Part shown: one piece after another, positions 17,397-26,726 of the stretch
Position numbering within the stretch: the first letter of the stretch is position 1
Layout: every line of letters starts with the position of its first letter
The notes under the pieces: generated by a model
The model's input: only the letters and a program-made list of their open reading frames with translations
The model's database searches: none
What the model was told of the DNA's origin: nothing
Source: JADJLQ01 sp031417835
Lineage (GTDB): Bacteria; Bacteroidota; Bacteroidia; Chitinophagales; Saprospiraceae
Length of the DNA stretch: 64,000 bases
NCBI GenBank assembly: GCA_031417835.1
Contig: JANOWJ010000016.1
Span: forward strand, 25,664-89,663
Reading direction: 5' to 3'
Program-made: the position numbers and the translations under genes

Positions 17397-17786
17397 TCAT
17401 CTCGGCTCTATCAAGTCCCAAAGATTGCCATATAGATCTTTCCATACGGAGACGACACCATAAGGCTCCACCGACACGGGTCTTACAAACTCAATACCTT
17501 TAGATACCATCGCCTCATAATCTCGATAAAAATCATCGGTATATAAAAACAAAAACACCCGACCTCCGGACTGGTTGCCCACTGCTTGTGATTGTAGATC
17601 GCCTTCAGCCTTGGCCAATAAAAGTTGTGAACCTTTATTGCCTACCGGGGATATCAGCACCCATCGTTTGCTTTCAGATAGTTTGGTATCCTCCATCAAT
17701 ACGAAGTTTAATCGTTGAGTATAAAAAGTGATCGCTTCATCGTAGTCGTGGACTAATAAAGCGATATGGGCGATGGATTGAGTCAT
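17397..17786 (-). CDS. VOC-superfamily (glyoxalase/bleomycin resistance-like) protein
   Basis: A 129-residue single-module VOC protein with the beta-alpha-beta-beta-beta pattern: IAHIALLVHDYDEAITFYTQ at the N-terminus and VSVWKDLYGNLWDLIEPR at the C-terminus. The metal-type His in the first strand (HIALLV) and Glu near the end (LIEPR) are present, so a metal-dependent enzyme is possible. Start ATG at 17786 is preferred over one 13 codons upstream, since the fold begins right after it. Substrate unknown. Confidence 0.85.
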   Translation of the reverse strand: MTQSIAHIALLVHDYDEAITFYTQRLNFVLMEDTKLSESKRWVLISPVGNKGSQLLLAKAEGDLQSQAVGNQSGGRVFLFLYTDDFYRDYEAMVSKGIEFVRPVSVEPYGVVSVWKDLYGNLWDLIEPR

Positions 17787-17877
17787 AGTATCAAAGATAT
17801 ATTTTTGAAGACTTAGCTTGGGCAATCACACGGCTATTCATTTCGAGAGGAAGCCTTTATTTCTCTGATTGATCCTA

Positions 17878-18249
17878 TTATTTAATATTGGCAAATGCCT
17901 GAAGCAACGGTATAGCGAGATATTTATTATACACAGAATCTACTCTTATTTTCCCACCTAAAGTATGAATGATGGGCGTGAGCTCAGGGATGAGATCACC
18001 AAATTTATCCAGGATGATGGTAAATCCGACACCTTGATTGCGATGTTTAAACTCTGGATCTTCAGTCAATGCATAGATACAGCCTTTCACAGTGGTTGCG
18101 TCTTCATTCATGGCGGCTCCTAAATTAAAAGCAAACGCATCAAATGCGTCAATAGCTATAAATACATATGCTGGTTCGCTTTGCACTCTAACTTCAAAAT
18201 TAAAGAAAGCTACATATTCCAATGGTCTGGTGGCAACTGGAAAACTCAT
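17878..18249 (-). CDS. Hypothetical protein, no recognised family
   Basis: A 123-residue soluble protein that I do not recognise. It has several predicted beta-strands with alternating aromatics (EYVAFFNFEVRV, AYVFIAIDAFDAFAFNLG) and a mixed C-terminal half (GVGFTIILDKFGDLIPEL, LAIPLLQAF). No signal peptide or membrane helix is seen. The start ATG at 18249 lies just after the Lon stop (16 bases), so it may be co-transcribed with lon, though a functional link cannot be shown. Confidence 0.6.
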   Translation of the reverse strand: MSFPVATRPLEYVAFFNFEVRVQSEPAYVFIAIDAFDAFAFNLGAAMNEDATTVKGCIYALTEDPEFKHRNQGVGFTIILDKFGDLIPELTPIIHTLGGKIRVDSVYNKYLAIPLLQAFANIK

Positions 18250-18265
18250 GGTCAGTAAATTAAAA

Positions 18266-20662
18266 TTATATCGCCAGATTGATCACTTCCTCCATTCGAT
18301 CTACATATTTAAACTGGAGTCCCGTGAGGTAATCTGCCTTGATCTCTTTGATGTCTTTTTCATTTTCCTTACAGAGTATGATCTCTTTGATGCCGGCCCG
18401 TTTGGCAGCGAGTACTTTTTCTTTGATACCACCGACTGGCAATACTTTACCCCGCAAGGTAATCTCACCACTCATCGCAAGGTGGGGTTTGATCGCAGTA
18501 TTGGTATATGCTGATACCAACGTTGTAAGCATGGTGATACCTGCCGATGGACCATCTTTGGGAATAGCACCTTCGGGGATATGAATATGGATATCAAAGT
18601 TCTCAAACATCGAGTCATCGATGCCAAATTGTTTGCTTTTGCTTTTGACAAAACTTAAAGCTGTAGTTGCTGATTCTTTCATCACATCACCAAGATTGCC
18701 GGTGAGCGTGAGTTTGCCTTTGCCTTTGCTCAGACTTGACTCTATATATAAGATATCACCTCCGACTCGAGTCCAGGCCAGACCGATCGCTACTCCGGGC
18801 ATGGTCACATCCTGATACATGTCAGGGTTTACTTTTTCATGACCCAACATCTTGATCACATCTGCTTTTTTTAAGGTGATGGTATACGTGGACTTCAAAG
18901 CCACTTCTTTGGCCACTCTGCGCATGATACCGGTGAGCTGTCTCTCCATAGATCGCACCCCCGACTCCCTGGTATAACTGTCTGCTACAAAAGTTAGTAT
19001 TTCATCCGTGAGTTTGACATGTTTAGGTTTGAGACCATGGGCTTCCAGCTGTTTGGGTATTAAGTGTCGTTTGGCGATTTCTATTTTTTCTTCCGTGGAG
19101 TACCCGCTGAGCTCTATGATCTCCATGCGATCTAAAAGTGCCGGCTGCAGGCTATTGAGTGAATTAGCAGTAGCTATAAATAAGACTTTAGATAAGTCGT
19201 ATTCCAGTTCAAGATAGTTATCATAGAATGCTGTATTCTGTTCTGGGTCCAGGACTTCCAATAAGGCTGAGGATGGATCACCCCTGAAGTCTTTGCCCAT
19301 TTTATCGATTTCGTCCAGGATAAATACAGGATTGGAAGATGTTGCTTTTTTGATGGATTGCATGATTCGACCCGGCAAGGCACCGATATAGGTCTTCCGA
19401 TGGCCTCGGATCTCAGCTTCATCGTGCAGACCACCGAGTGACATGCGTACAAATTTTCTTTTCAAAGCCTTGGCTACCGATTTACCCAAAGAAGTCTTAC
19501 CTACACCCGGAGGGCCTACGAGGCATAAGATCGGTGACTTCATATCACCCTTGAGTTTGAGCACAGCCAGGTGCTCCAAAATTCGTTCTTTTACATCTTC
19601 GAGGCCAAAGTGATCCTGATCCAGCACTGTTTTTACTTTTTTGAGATCAAAATTGTCCTTCGTATATGACTCCCACGGTAGATCGAGCAAAAGCTCCACA
19701 TAATTAAGGGTCACGCCATACTCAGCCATCTGAGGATTGGTACGACGCAATTTGCCGAGCTCCCGATCGAATGCTGTTTTCGCCGCTTTTGGCCATTTTT
19801 TCTCACTGCCTCGAGTCTCTAATTTTTTGAGTTCATCTTCCTGTGGATTTTGGCCCAACTCGTCCTGGATAGTTTTGAGTTGTTGATTGAGGAAGTAATC
19901 GCGCTGTTGTTTCTCAAGATCTCCGCGCACCTTTGTTTCGATCTGATCCTTGAGCTCCAAAAGTCTAAGATCTTTATGCACATATTCCAAAATAGCCTGC
20001 CCTTTTTTGGCCAGATCACTATTTTCCAATAGCTGCTGGCGCTGTTGTAGGTTGACACCGAGATTGGAAGCAATAAAATTGAGCAAGAAGGCGTCGTCAT
20101 TGATATTTCGCAACATGACAGCAGCTTCTCCTGGGATATGAGGGGAAAGATCTATGATGCGTTTTGCAAGATCTTTGATGGTACCGATCAGTGCTTCAAA
20201 TTCTAATTTTTCAGTAGGGACTTTATAGGATAGAGATTGAAAGTTGGCCGTCATGACCGGCTGTTCAGTAAGCTCATTTTTGATGCGTACTCGCTTGCGC
20301 CCTTGCAGGATAGCCGTGGTTGTACCATCGGGCATCTTTAAGAGCTTTAGGATGCGGGCGATGGTCCCTACCTTGTATAAATCTTTAAATTCCGGCTCTT
20401 CTACATTGGCATCCTTCTGCGTGATGACAGCTATACGTTTGTTTTCACGATAGGCCTGATGGACGGCCTGGATGGACTTTTCACGAGTGATCGTAGTGGG
20501 CATCACGATACCCGGGAAGTGTACGGCATTGATAAGCGGCAATACTACTAATAACTCCGGTTGATCGGTATCGGATGATTTCTCTTCTTCTTCGTCGGTA
20601 GCTATGATTGGGAATTCAATTTCTTCATTCCCTCCTAAACGATATAAATTTCGGTCAAACAT
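18266..20662 (-). CDS. lon: ATP-dependent protease Lon
   Basis: A 798-residue Lon protease, near the usual family length of about 800. An N-terminal substrate-recognition domain (LVVLPLINAVHFPGIVMP) is followed by a coiled region, the AAA+ module with Walker A GPPGVGKTSLGKS and Walker B FILDEIDKMG, and a C-terminal protease domain. The catalytic dyad is Ser706 in KDGPSAGIT and Lys749 in KEKVLAAK, 43 residues apart as in E. coli. It degrades misfolded and regulatory proteins, and can be an antitoxin-degrading protease; a YefM-YoeB pair lies 1 kb away, although that closeness may be chance. Confidence 0.97.
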   Translation of the reverse strand: MFDRNLYRLGGNEEIEFPIIATDEEEEKSSDTDQPELLVVLPLINAVHFPGIVMPTTITREKSIQAVHQAYRENKRIAVITQKDANVEEPEFKDLYKVGTIARILKLLKMPDGTTTAILQGRKRVRIKNELTEQPVMTANFQSLSYKVPTEKLEFEALIGTIKDLAKRIIDLSPHIPGEAAVMLRNINDDAFLLNFIASNLGVNLQQRQQLLENSDLAKKGQAILEYVHKDLRLLELKDQIETKVRGDLEKQQRDYFLNQQLKTIQDELGQNPQEDELKKLETRGSEKKWPKAAKTAFDRELGKLRRTNPQMAEYGVTLNYVELLLDLPWESYTKDNFDLKKVKTVLDQDHFGLEDVKERILEHLAVLKLKGDMKSPILCLVGPPGVGKTSLGKSVAKALKRKFVRMSLGGLHDEAEIRGHRKTYIGALPGRIMQSIKKATSSNPVFILDEIDKMGKDFRGDPSSALLEVLDPEQNTAFYDNYLELEYDLSKVLFIATANSLNSLQPALLDRMEIIELSGYSTEEKIEIAKRHLIPKQLEAHGLKPKHVKLTDEILTFVADSYTRESGVRSMERQLTGIMRRVAKEVALKSTYTITLKKADVIKMLGHEKVNPDMYQDVTMPGVAIGLAWTRVGGDILYIESSLSKGKGKLTLTGNLGDVMKESATTALSFVKSKSKQFGIDDSMFENFDIHIHIPEGAIPKDGPSAGITMLTTLVSAYTNTAIKPHLAMSGEITLRGKVLPVGGIKEKVLAAKRAGIKEIILCKENEKDIKEIKADYLTGLQFKYVDRMEEVINLAI

Positions 20663-20912
20663 ATATTAATGGGCTTGGTCTGCGCCAGTACAAAGGTATC
20701 AAATAATGTACCCCCCAGGATTTTCGGACAAAAAGGCGAAGTCCAAATACAAATTACAAGTTATGAATTATGAATTTAAAGGATATAAGACATAATGGCA
20801 TAGAAGGAATAACCCGTAAATCGTAATTAGATATCGATTTATAAATATAACGGTAAGAAAAGGGGTTTAACGATTACTTTAACACGGCTAAAAACCCTAA
20901 CTAATGAGGATG

Positions 20913-21509
20913 TCAAAATAACTCTCCCTGTACTGGTAGATTCCAGCGAAAACTTTTCCTATGGTGCTCACAATCACCATATTGATGCAGGGCCGCTTTG
21001 TGTGCTTTGGTAGGATAACCTTTGTTAGAATCCCATGCATAATGAGGGAAATGGGAATGGAGCTTAGCCATATGCTCATCCCGATATGTCTTTGCCAATA
21101 TAGATGCTGCTGCTATGGCAAGGTAGATAGCATCACCTTCTACGATACAATGATGCACTATTTGTTTATAAGGCTTGAATCGATTGCCATCGACTAGGAT
21201 CAGATCCGGAGTTGTTTTGATTTTATCGAGCGCTTTATGCATGGCTTTTACAGAAGCCCATAATATGTTCAATTTATCGATCTCCATGGGCGAGCACATG
21301 GCTACTGCCCAGTACAACGCCTTTTTTTCAATGATAGATCGCAGTCGATCGCGTTCCTTTGAATTGAGTTTTTTGGAATCATCGATGCCGGGATTGCGAA
21401 AGCCCGGTGGTAATATTACTGCTGCAGCATATACAGGACCAGCGAGGCAGCCACGCCCGGCTTCATCTACTCCCGCTTCGAGCTTGCCTTTGGTAAAATA
21501 GGATTTCAA
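20913..21509 (-). CDS. rnhB: Ribonuclease HII
   Basis: A 198-residue RNase HII that removes RNA primers and single ribonucleotides from DNA. The active-site opening AGVDEAGRGCLAGPVYAAA is present with Asp15 and Glu16, DDSKKLN follows, and a further Asp lies in LILVDGNRF. The start is TTG at 21509, since no ATG exists between the upstream in-frame stop and the catalytic motif. The C-terminus (HRKSFRWNLPVQGELF) is normal. Minus strand, 250 bases upstream of lon and likely a separate transcript. Confidence 0.95.
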   Translation of the reverse strand: MKSYFTKGKLEAGVDEAGRGCLAGPVYAAAVILPPGFRNPGIDDSKKLNSKERDRLRSIIEKKALYWAVAMCSPMEIDKLNILWASVKAMHKALDKIKTTPDLILVDGNRFKPYKQIVHHCIVEGDAIYLAIAAASILAKTYRDEHMAKLHSHFPHYAWDSNKGYPTKAHKAALHQYGDCEHHRKSFRWNLPVQGELF

Positions 21510-21552
21510 TTTTTTTAGCTTAACAGTTCAATTTGCAATAAAAATAGGTATC

Positions 21553-21860
21553 TATTTCGGATTTACGATTTTGGATTTCGGAATGTCGGAGGAGTAAACA
21601 ATTTCGGATTTTGGAGGCAGGAGTACGTATTTCGGATTTCGGAATGGGTGATTGGAGCTTGGGGTTTGGATGTGAGATGTCGGAGGAGTAAACAATTTCG
21701 GATTTGCGATTTCGAATTTCGGAATGAGGGAGGGATAAACATTTCGGATTTGCGATTTCGGAATGGATGATTTTGGATTTCGGGATGGGTTATTTCGGAT
21801 TTGCGATGTCGGATGTCGGAACCTAGTATTGCGAAATCCGACATCTGAAATCCGAAATAG
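21553..21860. repeat. Low-complexity block of ATTTCGGATTT-like repeats ending in a 30-bp foldback
   Basis: About 300 bases made of imperfect copies of ATTTCGGATTTGCGATTTCG and variants. The phrase GTCGGAGGAGTAAACAATTT occurs twice (near 21586 and 21680). Near the right end two inverted arms, 21791-21820 and 21830-21859, match at 26 of 30 positions around loop ACCTAGTAT. Open frames through it are repeat artefacts. Flanked by rnhB (divergent) and the Gfo/Idh/MocA gene. Confidence 0.9.
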
Positions 21861-21892
21861 ATAGCTACTTTTAAGATTCAATTTTCAAATTT

Positions 21893-23056
21893 ATGAATCA
21901 AAACAAATCTGCAGCTCGGAGAAAGTTTTTAAAAACCAGTATTTCTACCGCCTTAGGTATCGGCTTATTGGGTAACTCGTCAAACGCTCTCGCCTACGAA
22001 TCGATAAATCCTCTTCCGGTTTATATCCATAAAAAACTTTTAGCGGAAGTAAAATTTTCAGTGATCGGTATGAATCATGGTCATATCTACGGCCAGTGTG
22101 AATCGATCATTCGCAACGGTGCAACTTTGGTCTCTTATTATGCTAAAGAAGCAGACCTAACTGCGGCATTTGCCAAACGCTATCCCAATGCCAAACAAGC
22201 CAGCAGCGAGCAAGAAATCCTCGATGATAAAAGCATCAAGCTGGTCCTGAGTGCCGGTATCCCGATCGATCGCGCTCCACTGGGCATACGCGTCATGCAG
22301 CATGGCAAAGACTATATGGCTGACAAGCCCGGGATCATCACGCTCAAACAACTTGCTCAAGTCCGTAAAGTGCAACAAGAGACCAAACAGATCTACTCGA
22401 TCATGTATAGTGAACGATTTGAAAATCGTGCAACCGTAAAGGCCGGCGAACTAGTGCGTGCAGGAGCTATAGGTCAAGTAGTACAAACCATAGGACTTGG
22501 ACCGCATCGCATGAATCTTGCATCCCGACCAAGTTGGTTTTTTGATAAAAAATACTACGGCGGTATCATCTGTGATATCGGGTCACATCAGTGTGATCAG
22601 TTTTTATATTTTACAGGCTCCACTTCGGCTGATGTATTGTCGGCTCAGGTGGGAAACGTGCATTATCCACAATATCCACAATTCGAAGATTTTGGAGATA
22701 TGACTGTACGCGGCAATAAAGGTACCGGGTATATCCGCAATGATTGGTTTACCCCGGATGGACTCAAGACCTGGGGTGACGGTCGACTCACTATACTCGG
22801 TACAGACGGATATATAGAGGTGCGTAAAAATATAGATATCACTAGGGTCGACAGCGGTAGTCACCTCTACCTAGTAGATAATAAAGAAACCAAGTATATC
22901 GATTGCAAGACGGTGGAGTTGCCTTATGGTCGTCAATTGCTGGATGATATTACCAATAGGACGGAGACTGCCATGACTCAGAAACATTGTTTTCTGGCTA
23001 CAGAACTAGCATTGAAAGCGCAGAAGATGGCTAAGAAATTGGTGATCGGGACCTAG
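21893..23056 (+). CDS. TAT-exported Gfo/Idh/MocA-family oxidoreductase
   Basis: A 387-residue NAD(P)-dependent dehydrogenase-like protein. The N-terminus has a twin-arginine-type signal, RRKFLKTSISTALGIGLL, so it is probably exported folded. After that come a Rossmann start (VKFSVIGMNHGHIYG), the substrate-domain MADKPGIITL where an EKP motif is usual (here DKP), and the conserved substrate His region GGIICDIGSHQCDQFLYF. Such secreted Gfo/Idh/MocA proteins are common in Bacteroidota and Planctomycetes and are linked to sugar metabolism. The foldback repeat ends 33 bases upstream of the start; a terminator follows at 23061. Confidence 0.88.
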   Translation: MNQNKSAARRKFLKTSISTALGIGLLGNSSNALAYESINPLPVYIHKKLLAEVKFSVIGMNHGHIYGQCESIIRNGATLVSYYAKEADLTAAFAKRYPNAKQASSEQEILDDKSIKLVLSAGIPIDRAPLGIRVMQHGKDYMADKPGIITLKQLAQVRKVQQETKQIYSIMYSERFENRATVKAGELVRAGAIGQVVQTIGLGPHRMNLASRPSWFFDKKYYGGIICDIGSHQCDQFLYFTGSTSADVLSAQVGNVHYPQYPQFEDFGDMTVRGNKGTGYIRNDWFTPDGLKTWGDGRLTILGTDGYIEVRKNIDITRVDSGSHLYLVDNKETKYIDCKTVELPYGRQLLDDITNRTETAMTQKHCFLATELALKAQKMAKKLVIGT

Positions 23057-23060
23057 TTTT

Positions 23061-23084
23061 ACTCGGTAGCGAGTAGATTTTTTT
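23061..23084 (+). terminator. Rho-independent terminator after the Gfo/Idh/MocA gene
   Basis: Stem ACTCG/CGAGT with loop GTAG (23061-23074), then a run of T (23078-23084). It begins 4 bases after the TAG stop. Confidence 0.65.
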
Positions 23085-23147
23085 GTGTAAACCACCATTG
23101 AGCATAATCAAAAAAACGATTTTAAAAAGGGTAAGAGTGTGAATAAA

Positions 23148-23332
23148 ATGGAAGAAGAATATTCGAATAAAAACATTGAACCTGAAGGTATAAAGTATAG
23201 TCCTTTAGAAGAGTTAAAAAAATTGTACATAACCATAAAACAGCAATGGCATTGCCAGCAGATGGTGATTATAAAAAACTTTTCCGTAAGATGAAGTACA
23301 AAGATTATCTCAATTCTTCTAAAGAAAAATAG
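23148..23332 (+). pseudogene. Frameshifted small ORF remnant
   Basis: An ATG at 23148 opens 46 codons (MEEEYSNKNIEPEG...) ending in TGA. A second frame beginning at ATG 23246 continues with ALPADGDYKKLFRKMKYKDY to a TAG at 23330-23332. Joined by a frameshift near 23240 they give one charged protein of about 61 residues. The ALPADGDYK..F...KY.DY tail looks protein-like, which suggests a disrupted small gene, but I cannot name the family. The rest of 23085-23551 shows nothing else recognisable. Confidence 0.35.
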
Positions 23333-23551
23333 ACTCGTCCATTAAGGTCGTCACACCAAAATAATTTTTAAACCTCCATTCTAAACAATAACTCGCTGGC
23401 AACATGTTGCACAGCAAACTCTATTTATTGTAAAAGCAAGCACCAACAAAATAATATTCAAAGCAAGTTTGATCGTTGAAATAAATTTCGGTGCATACAG
23501 ATTTCAAGCCCGGATGTATCTTAGGGCATATTTTAGATTCAAAGAATTTTT

Positions 23552-24535
23552 ATGTCTACCCTAAAAGTATTTGCAAGTCGCAAGATCCCTGATATTGGAT
23601 TTGATTTATTAAGAAAAGCAGGGTTTGAGCTTACGATTTGGCCTGAGCCGTATCCCATGGCTCAGGAAGATCTTATTAAAGCAAGTCAACAAGCAGATAT
23701 CCTACTCAGCTTGGGAGAAAATAAAATAGATCCTTATTTTCTGCATGCGTGCAAACATCTTAAAATGATCTCACAATTTGCCGTAGGGTATGATAATATC
23801 AATATACCGGAAGCTACTAAACTGCGCATACCAGTAGGTAATACTCCGGATGTACTGAGTGCAGCTACCGCAGATATTGCTTTTGGATTGATGATCGCGG
23901 CCTCCAGAAAGTTTTTCTTTAATTATAAAAAAATCATTGATGGAGGTTGGGGTGCCTTTCAACCAACAGCTCACCTGGGTCAGGAATTGTATGGCAAGAC
24001 CCTGGGCATCTATGGTCTAGGCGCGATCGGTACGGTGATGGCTCAAAGATGCCAAGGAGCCTATCATATGAAGATCATCTATTACAATCGCAGTCGAAAT
24101 GCAAAGGCTGAAGAAGAATTGGGGGCTACGCGCGTCGAGTTTGAAGAATTATTAGCTCAGAGTGATGTGCTGTCGGTCCACAGTGTGCTAAGCGATGAGA
24201 CCCGAGGTAAATTTAATAAAGAGGTCTTCGCTAAAATGAAATCCACTGCAATCTTTATCAATACATCTCGAGGTGGTGTCCATAACGAAATAGATTTAAT
24301 CGAAGCATTAAACAATAAAACAATCTGGGCAGCAGGGCTCGATGTGACCAATCCTGAACCAATGGCTAAGGACAATCCTCTTTTATTTATGGAAAATGCT
24401 TGTATCCTACCCCATATCGGCTCTGCCACGGTAGAAGCTCGTGATGGCATGTCGCGACTAGCTGCCGAAAATATTATCTCCTATATCCAGACAGGAGTCA
24501 TACCGCACTGTGTCAATCCAGCAGCGCTGTTATGA
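23552..24535 (+). CDS. D-2-hydroxyacid dehydrogenase (glyoxylate/hydroxypyruvate reductase type)
   Basis: A 327-residue D-isomer-specific dehydrogenase. The NAD-binding motif GIYGLGAIGTVMAQR is near residues 150-164. Catalytic residues are visible: Arg in INTSRGG, Glu in DVTNPEPM and His in PHIGSAT. The opening LKVFASRKIPDIGFDLLRKA and SQFAVGYDNINI match glyoxylate/D-glycerate reductases. It should reduce glyoxylate or hydroxypyruvate with NAD(P)H. It stands alone between the decayed small ORF and the convergent RloAB locus. Confidence 0.93.
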   Translation: MSTLKVFASRKIPDIGFDLLRKAGFELTIWPEPYPMAQEDLIKASQQADILLSLGENKIDPYFLHACKHLKMISQFAVGYDNINIPEATKLRIPVGNTPDVLSAATADIAFGLMIAASRKFFFNYKKIIDGGWGAFQPTAHLGQELYGKTLGIYGLGAIGTVMAQRCQGAYHMKIIYYNRSRNAKAEEELGATRVEFEELLAQSDVLSVHSVLSDETRGKFNKEVFAKMKSTAIFINTSRGGVHNEIDLIEALNNKTIWAAGLDVTNPEPMAKDNPLLFMENACILPHIGSATVEARDGMSRLAAENIISYIQTGVIPHCVNPAALL

Positions 24536-24700
24536 GCTAGGTTTTTTACATGACTTTGACTGTCGTCTAAAGAGCTAGAATGTAGAAGAGGCCCTAGTGA
24601 ATTGCCGGTTTTAATCATCGGGCTCAAGCTATTGTATTCGATCTTCGTCTACTCATAGGACCACAATCTCATTTGTGTTGCCGGATAGTTGTGTTTACTT

Positions 24701-25423
24701 TTATAAGTAGGATTTTAGTTCTCTCACAAGTTTGAACACTGTAGTTGTTGATTCTTCCTTAGCTGGATTGCGATGATTCCATTTGCGGTAATTTCGCTCT
24801 GCTCTGTCAATGGCTAAGTCAACTCTTCCCTTTTTCGTTTTTGCATCAATTGCAAAGAGTACATCGAAAAAATCTTCTGAGACAAATTTGTCATAATCAT
24901 AATTTGCGCCCAACTTATTGATGTATGAATTTATTTTTTCTTCATATTGGTCTCTGTTCATTGCACCCCCTTGATGGTCTTCAAAGTGCAGTAATAGCCA
25001 GTATTCAAATGCTTGATTTGAGTAAGCAACTCCAAAATCTTTTTCTGTTGCCATTTTAACAGCATCATTAAAGTTTTGTGCTTGTTTTGGATTCTCTGGC
25101 TTTGGGTCAGCATCAAACACACACCAAATTTTTTCATAATTCCCTTTCTTGCTCAACGCTATTGCTTGCTTAACTAATGAAACCGTATTGAAACCTTTGC
25201 CCACTGTTGTGATAGTAGCCAATGATAATTTGAATTGCTCAAAATAACTTGGTTCAGTATTCTTACCTTCACAAACTATCAGGATGGTTGGCTTCTCTTT
25301 CTTTGTTGGCTTGTCTCTTTCTAAAATCGGTTCTTCTCGTCTTCTTTTTTTAGCAGCTTTTATTGATGCAAGATGTTTTACTTTAGCTTCAATTTGCCCT
25401 GCCTTTTTATTTTTCATTTTCAT
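24701..25423 (-). CDS. RloB-like TOPRIM-type protein of a RloAB/AbiL-like defence module
   Basis: A 240-residue RloB-family protein. A Lys/Arg-rich N-terminus (IKAAKKRRREE) precedes the core TILIVCEGKNTEPSYFEQF with Glu52 and WCVFDADPKPE with Asp104 and Asp106. This Glu plus DxD pattern is TOPRIM-like and suggests a nuclease effector. The chosen ATG at 25423 gives a 17-base overlap with the upstream RloA-like gene; ATG 25417 is also possible. RloB partners of AAA ATPases occur in phage-defence pairs such as AbiL. The gene is clearly more AT-rich than the flanking metabolic genes, suggesting acquisition. Confidence 0.85.
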   Translation of the reverse strand: MKMKNKKAGQIEAKVKHLASIKAAKKRRREEPILERDKPTKKEKPTILIVCEGKNTEPSYFEQFKLSLATITTVGKGFNTVSLVKQAIALSKKGNYEKIWCVFDADPKPENPKQAQNFNDAVKMATEKDFGVAYSNQAFEYWLLLHFEDHQGGAMNRDQYEEKINSYINKLGANYDYDKFVSEDFFDVLFAIDAKTKKGRVDLAIDRAERNYRKWNHRNPAKEESTTTVFKLVRELKSYL

Positions 25424-26726
25424 TCTTAGGCAGCTTTTTAAAGTTAAAAAGATTTTCAAAGGCATTCAAGAAAGGGATAGCTCCGTACTTACCTTCAATA
25501 TAATTACTTTCAAACTTTTCATTCTTCCGAACAGCAAAATCAGCAAGAGAAAATAATTTTGAAACTCCAATTCTATCTTTTTCAGTAAACCAAATTTGAT
25601 CTCTTCGGAACAAACCAGAACCCAATAAATTCGTATCATGCGTATTGAAAATTAATTGGGCATTGTTCGGATTGTGTTCAACGGAATTAAAAAGAGAAAC
25701 CAACTTGCAAACAAGGTTTGGATGAAGTTTTGAATCAAGTTCGTCAACAACTAATACATAACCATTTTCAAGTGAATCCAAGACCGGACCCGTCAAGGCA
25801 AAGAATTTTTTTGTTCCTGATGATTCTTCTTCATCTAAGGAAAATTTGATATCACCAACAAATTTTTTATTGCCATCAAATTTTTTGTGTGTTGTAAGAA
25901 CATCTGATATAAATTCAGCACCCTCGCCTTTTACCTTTTTTAATATCCTGCTCTTTAATTCTTGTGGCATTTCTGTAGGTAGCTTTGATACATCAAGAAT
26001 TTCAAGCGAAATGTCATGAATACCTAAGTCTGCTACTTTTAATAATTCAAGAATCTTAGCTTTATGCTTGGGGTCTTGAGTTCTGCCCATGGTAAAACCA
26101 TGGTATCCACGTTCGTCTAGCCCAGAGATTATTTTAAGTCCTTTAAACCAATCCAAAACTGTACCTGAAGTTTCATCATTATTTTGGGCTGCTTTGGAAA
26201 GCATAAGTTCATTATCACGAATCACATCATTTTTAACTAAAAATGCTCCCTTGCTGAATTTTTTGTTGTGAATTTCAAATTTTTGTTTTTCACGATAAAA
26301 AAGTTCAACTTCTTTGGTTTTAGGACGATGATAGAGCCACTCTGAAAGGACTTTCTCATTGGTAACTTCAAATCCATATCGAAACATTACCTTTTTGTAA
26401 AGAAAAATTACCTCAAATTCACTCGAATCCTTTTCAGAATCAGTTTGTAGTTTGAAAGGCTCTACTTCAATAGGTTCCCCCTTTTGACCTTTAGAAGACT
26501 GGATTACGAACTGCTTCATGAACATTAAACCTTCTATGAATTTGCTTTTTCCACTGGCATTGGCTCCAAAAATTACAGAGCTTTTCAAGAGGCGTAATTG
26601 GAAGTCATCTTGTTTGAAAACATTTTCTTGCTCTCTTGTTGACTTGTCGTAGTTAGACGCAACCATGTTTAAGACTATCTTTTCTTTAAATGTCTTAAAG
26701 TTTCTCATAGAGAACTGAATTAGCAT
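25407..26726 (-). CDS. RloA-like ATPase (AAA_15/21, SMC/ABC type) of a defence module
   Basis: A 439-residue ABC/SMC-type ATPase of the OLD/RloA class. It opens with LIQFSMRNFKTFKEKIVLNM, Walker A FGANASGKS at residues 53-61, an ABC signature-like SSGTKKFFAL at 302-311, Walker B YVLVVDE at 323-329 with D-loop LDSKLHP, and switch His in NTHDTNLL at 361-368. All ATPase motifs are intact. Together with the RloB gene it forms a two-gene unit like abortive-infection AbiL: the ATPase is expected to sense infection and license the TOPRIM partner. The function is inferred from the family. Confidence 0.87.
   Translation of the reverse strand: MLIQFSMRNFKTFKEKIVLNMVASNYDKSTREQENVFKQDDFQLRLLKSSVIFGANASGKSKFIEGLMFMKQFVIQSSKGQKGEPIEVEPFKLQTDSEKDSSEFEVIFLYKKVMFRYGFEVTNEKVLSEWLYHRPKTKEVELFYREKQKFEIHNKKFSKGAFLVKNDVIRDNELMLSKAAQNNDETSGTVLDWFKGLKIISGLDERGYHGFTMGRTQDPKHKAKILELLKVADLGIHDISLEILDVSKLPTEMPQELKSRILKKVKGEGAEFISDVLTTHKKFDGNKKFVGDIKFSLDEEESSGTKKFFALTGPVLDSLENGYVLVVDELDSKLHPNLVCKLVSLFNSVEHNPNNAQLIFNTHDTNLLGSGLFRRDQIWFTEKDRIGVSKLFSLADFAVRKNEKFESNYIEGKYGAIPFLNAFENLFNFKKLPKNENEK

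Noticed and set aside
21552..21881. 109- and 93-residue open frames on the minus strand
   Set aside because: Translations of the ATTTCGGATTT repeat block (patterns such as NPKSEIRN); low complexity, not genes.
23333..23551. tRNA or other RNA gene
   Set aside because: No cloverleaf or conserved tRNA sequence could be found.
24701..26726. PARIS (AriA/AriB) defence system
   Set aside because: The ATPase is similar in type, but the partner has the RloB pattern rather than the AriB DUF4435 pattern.
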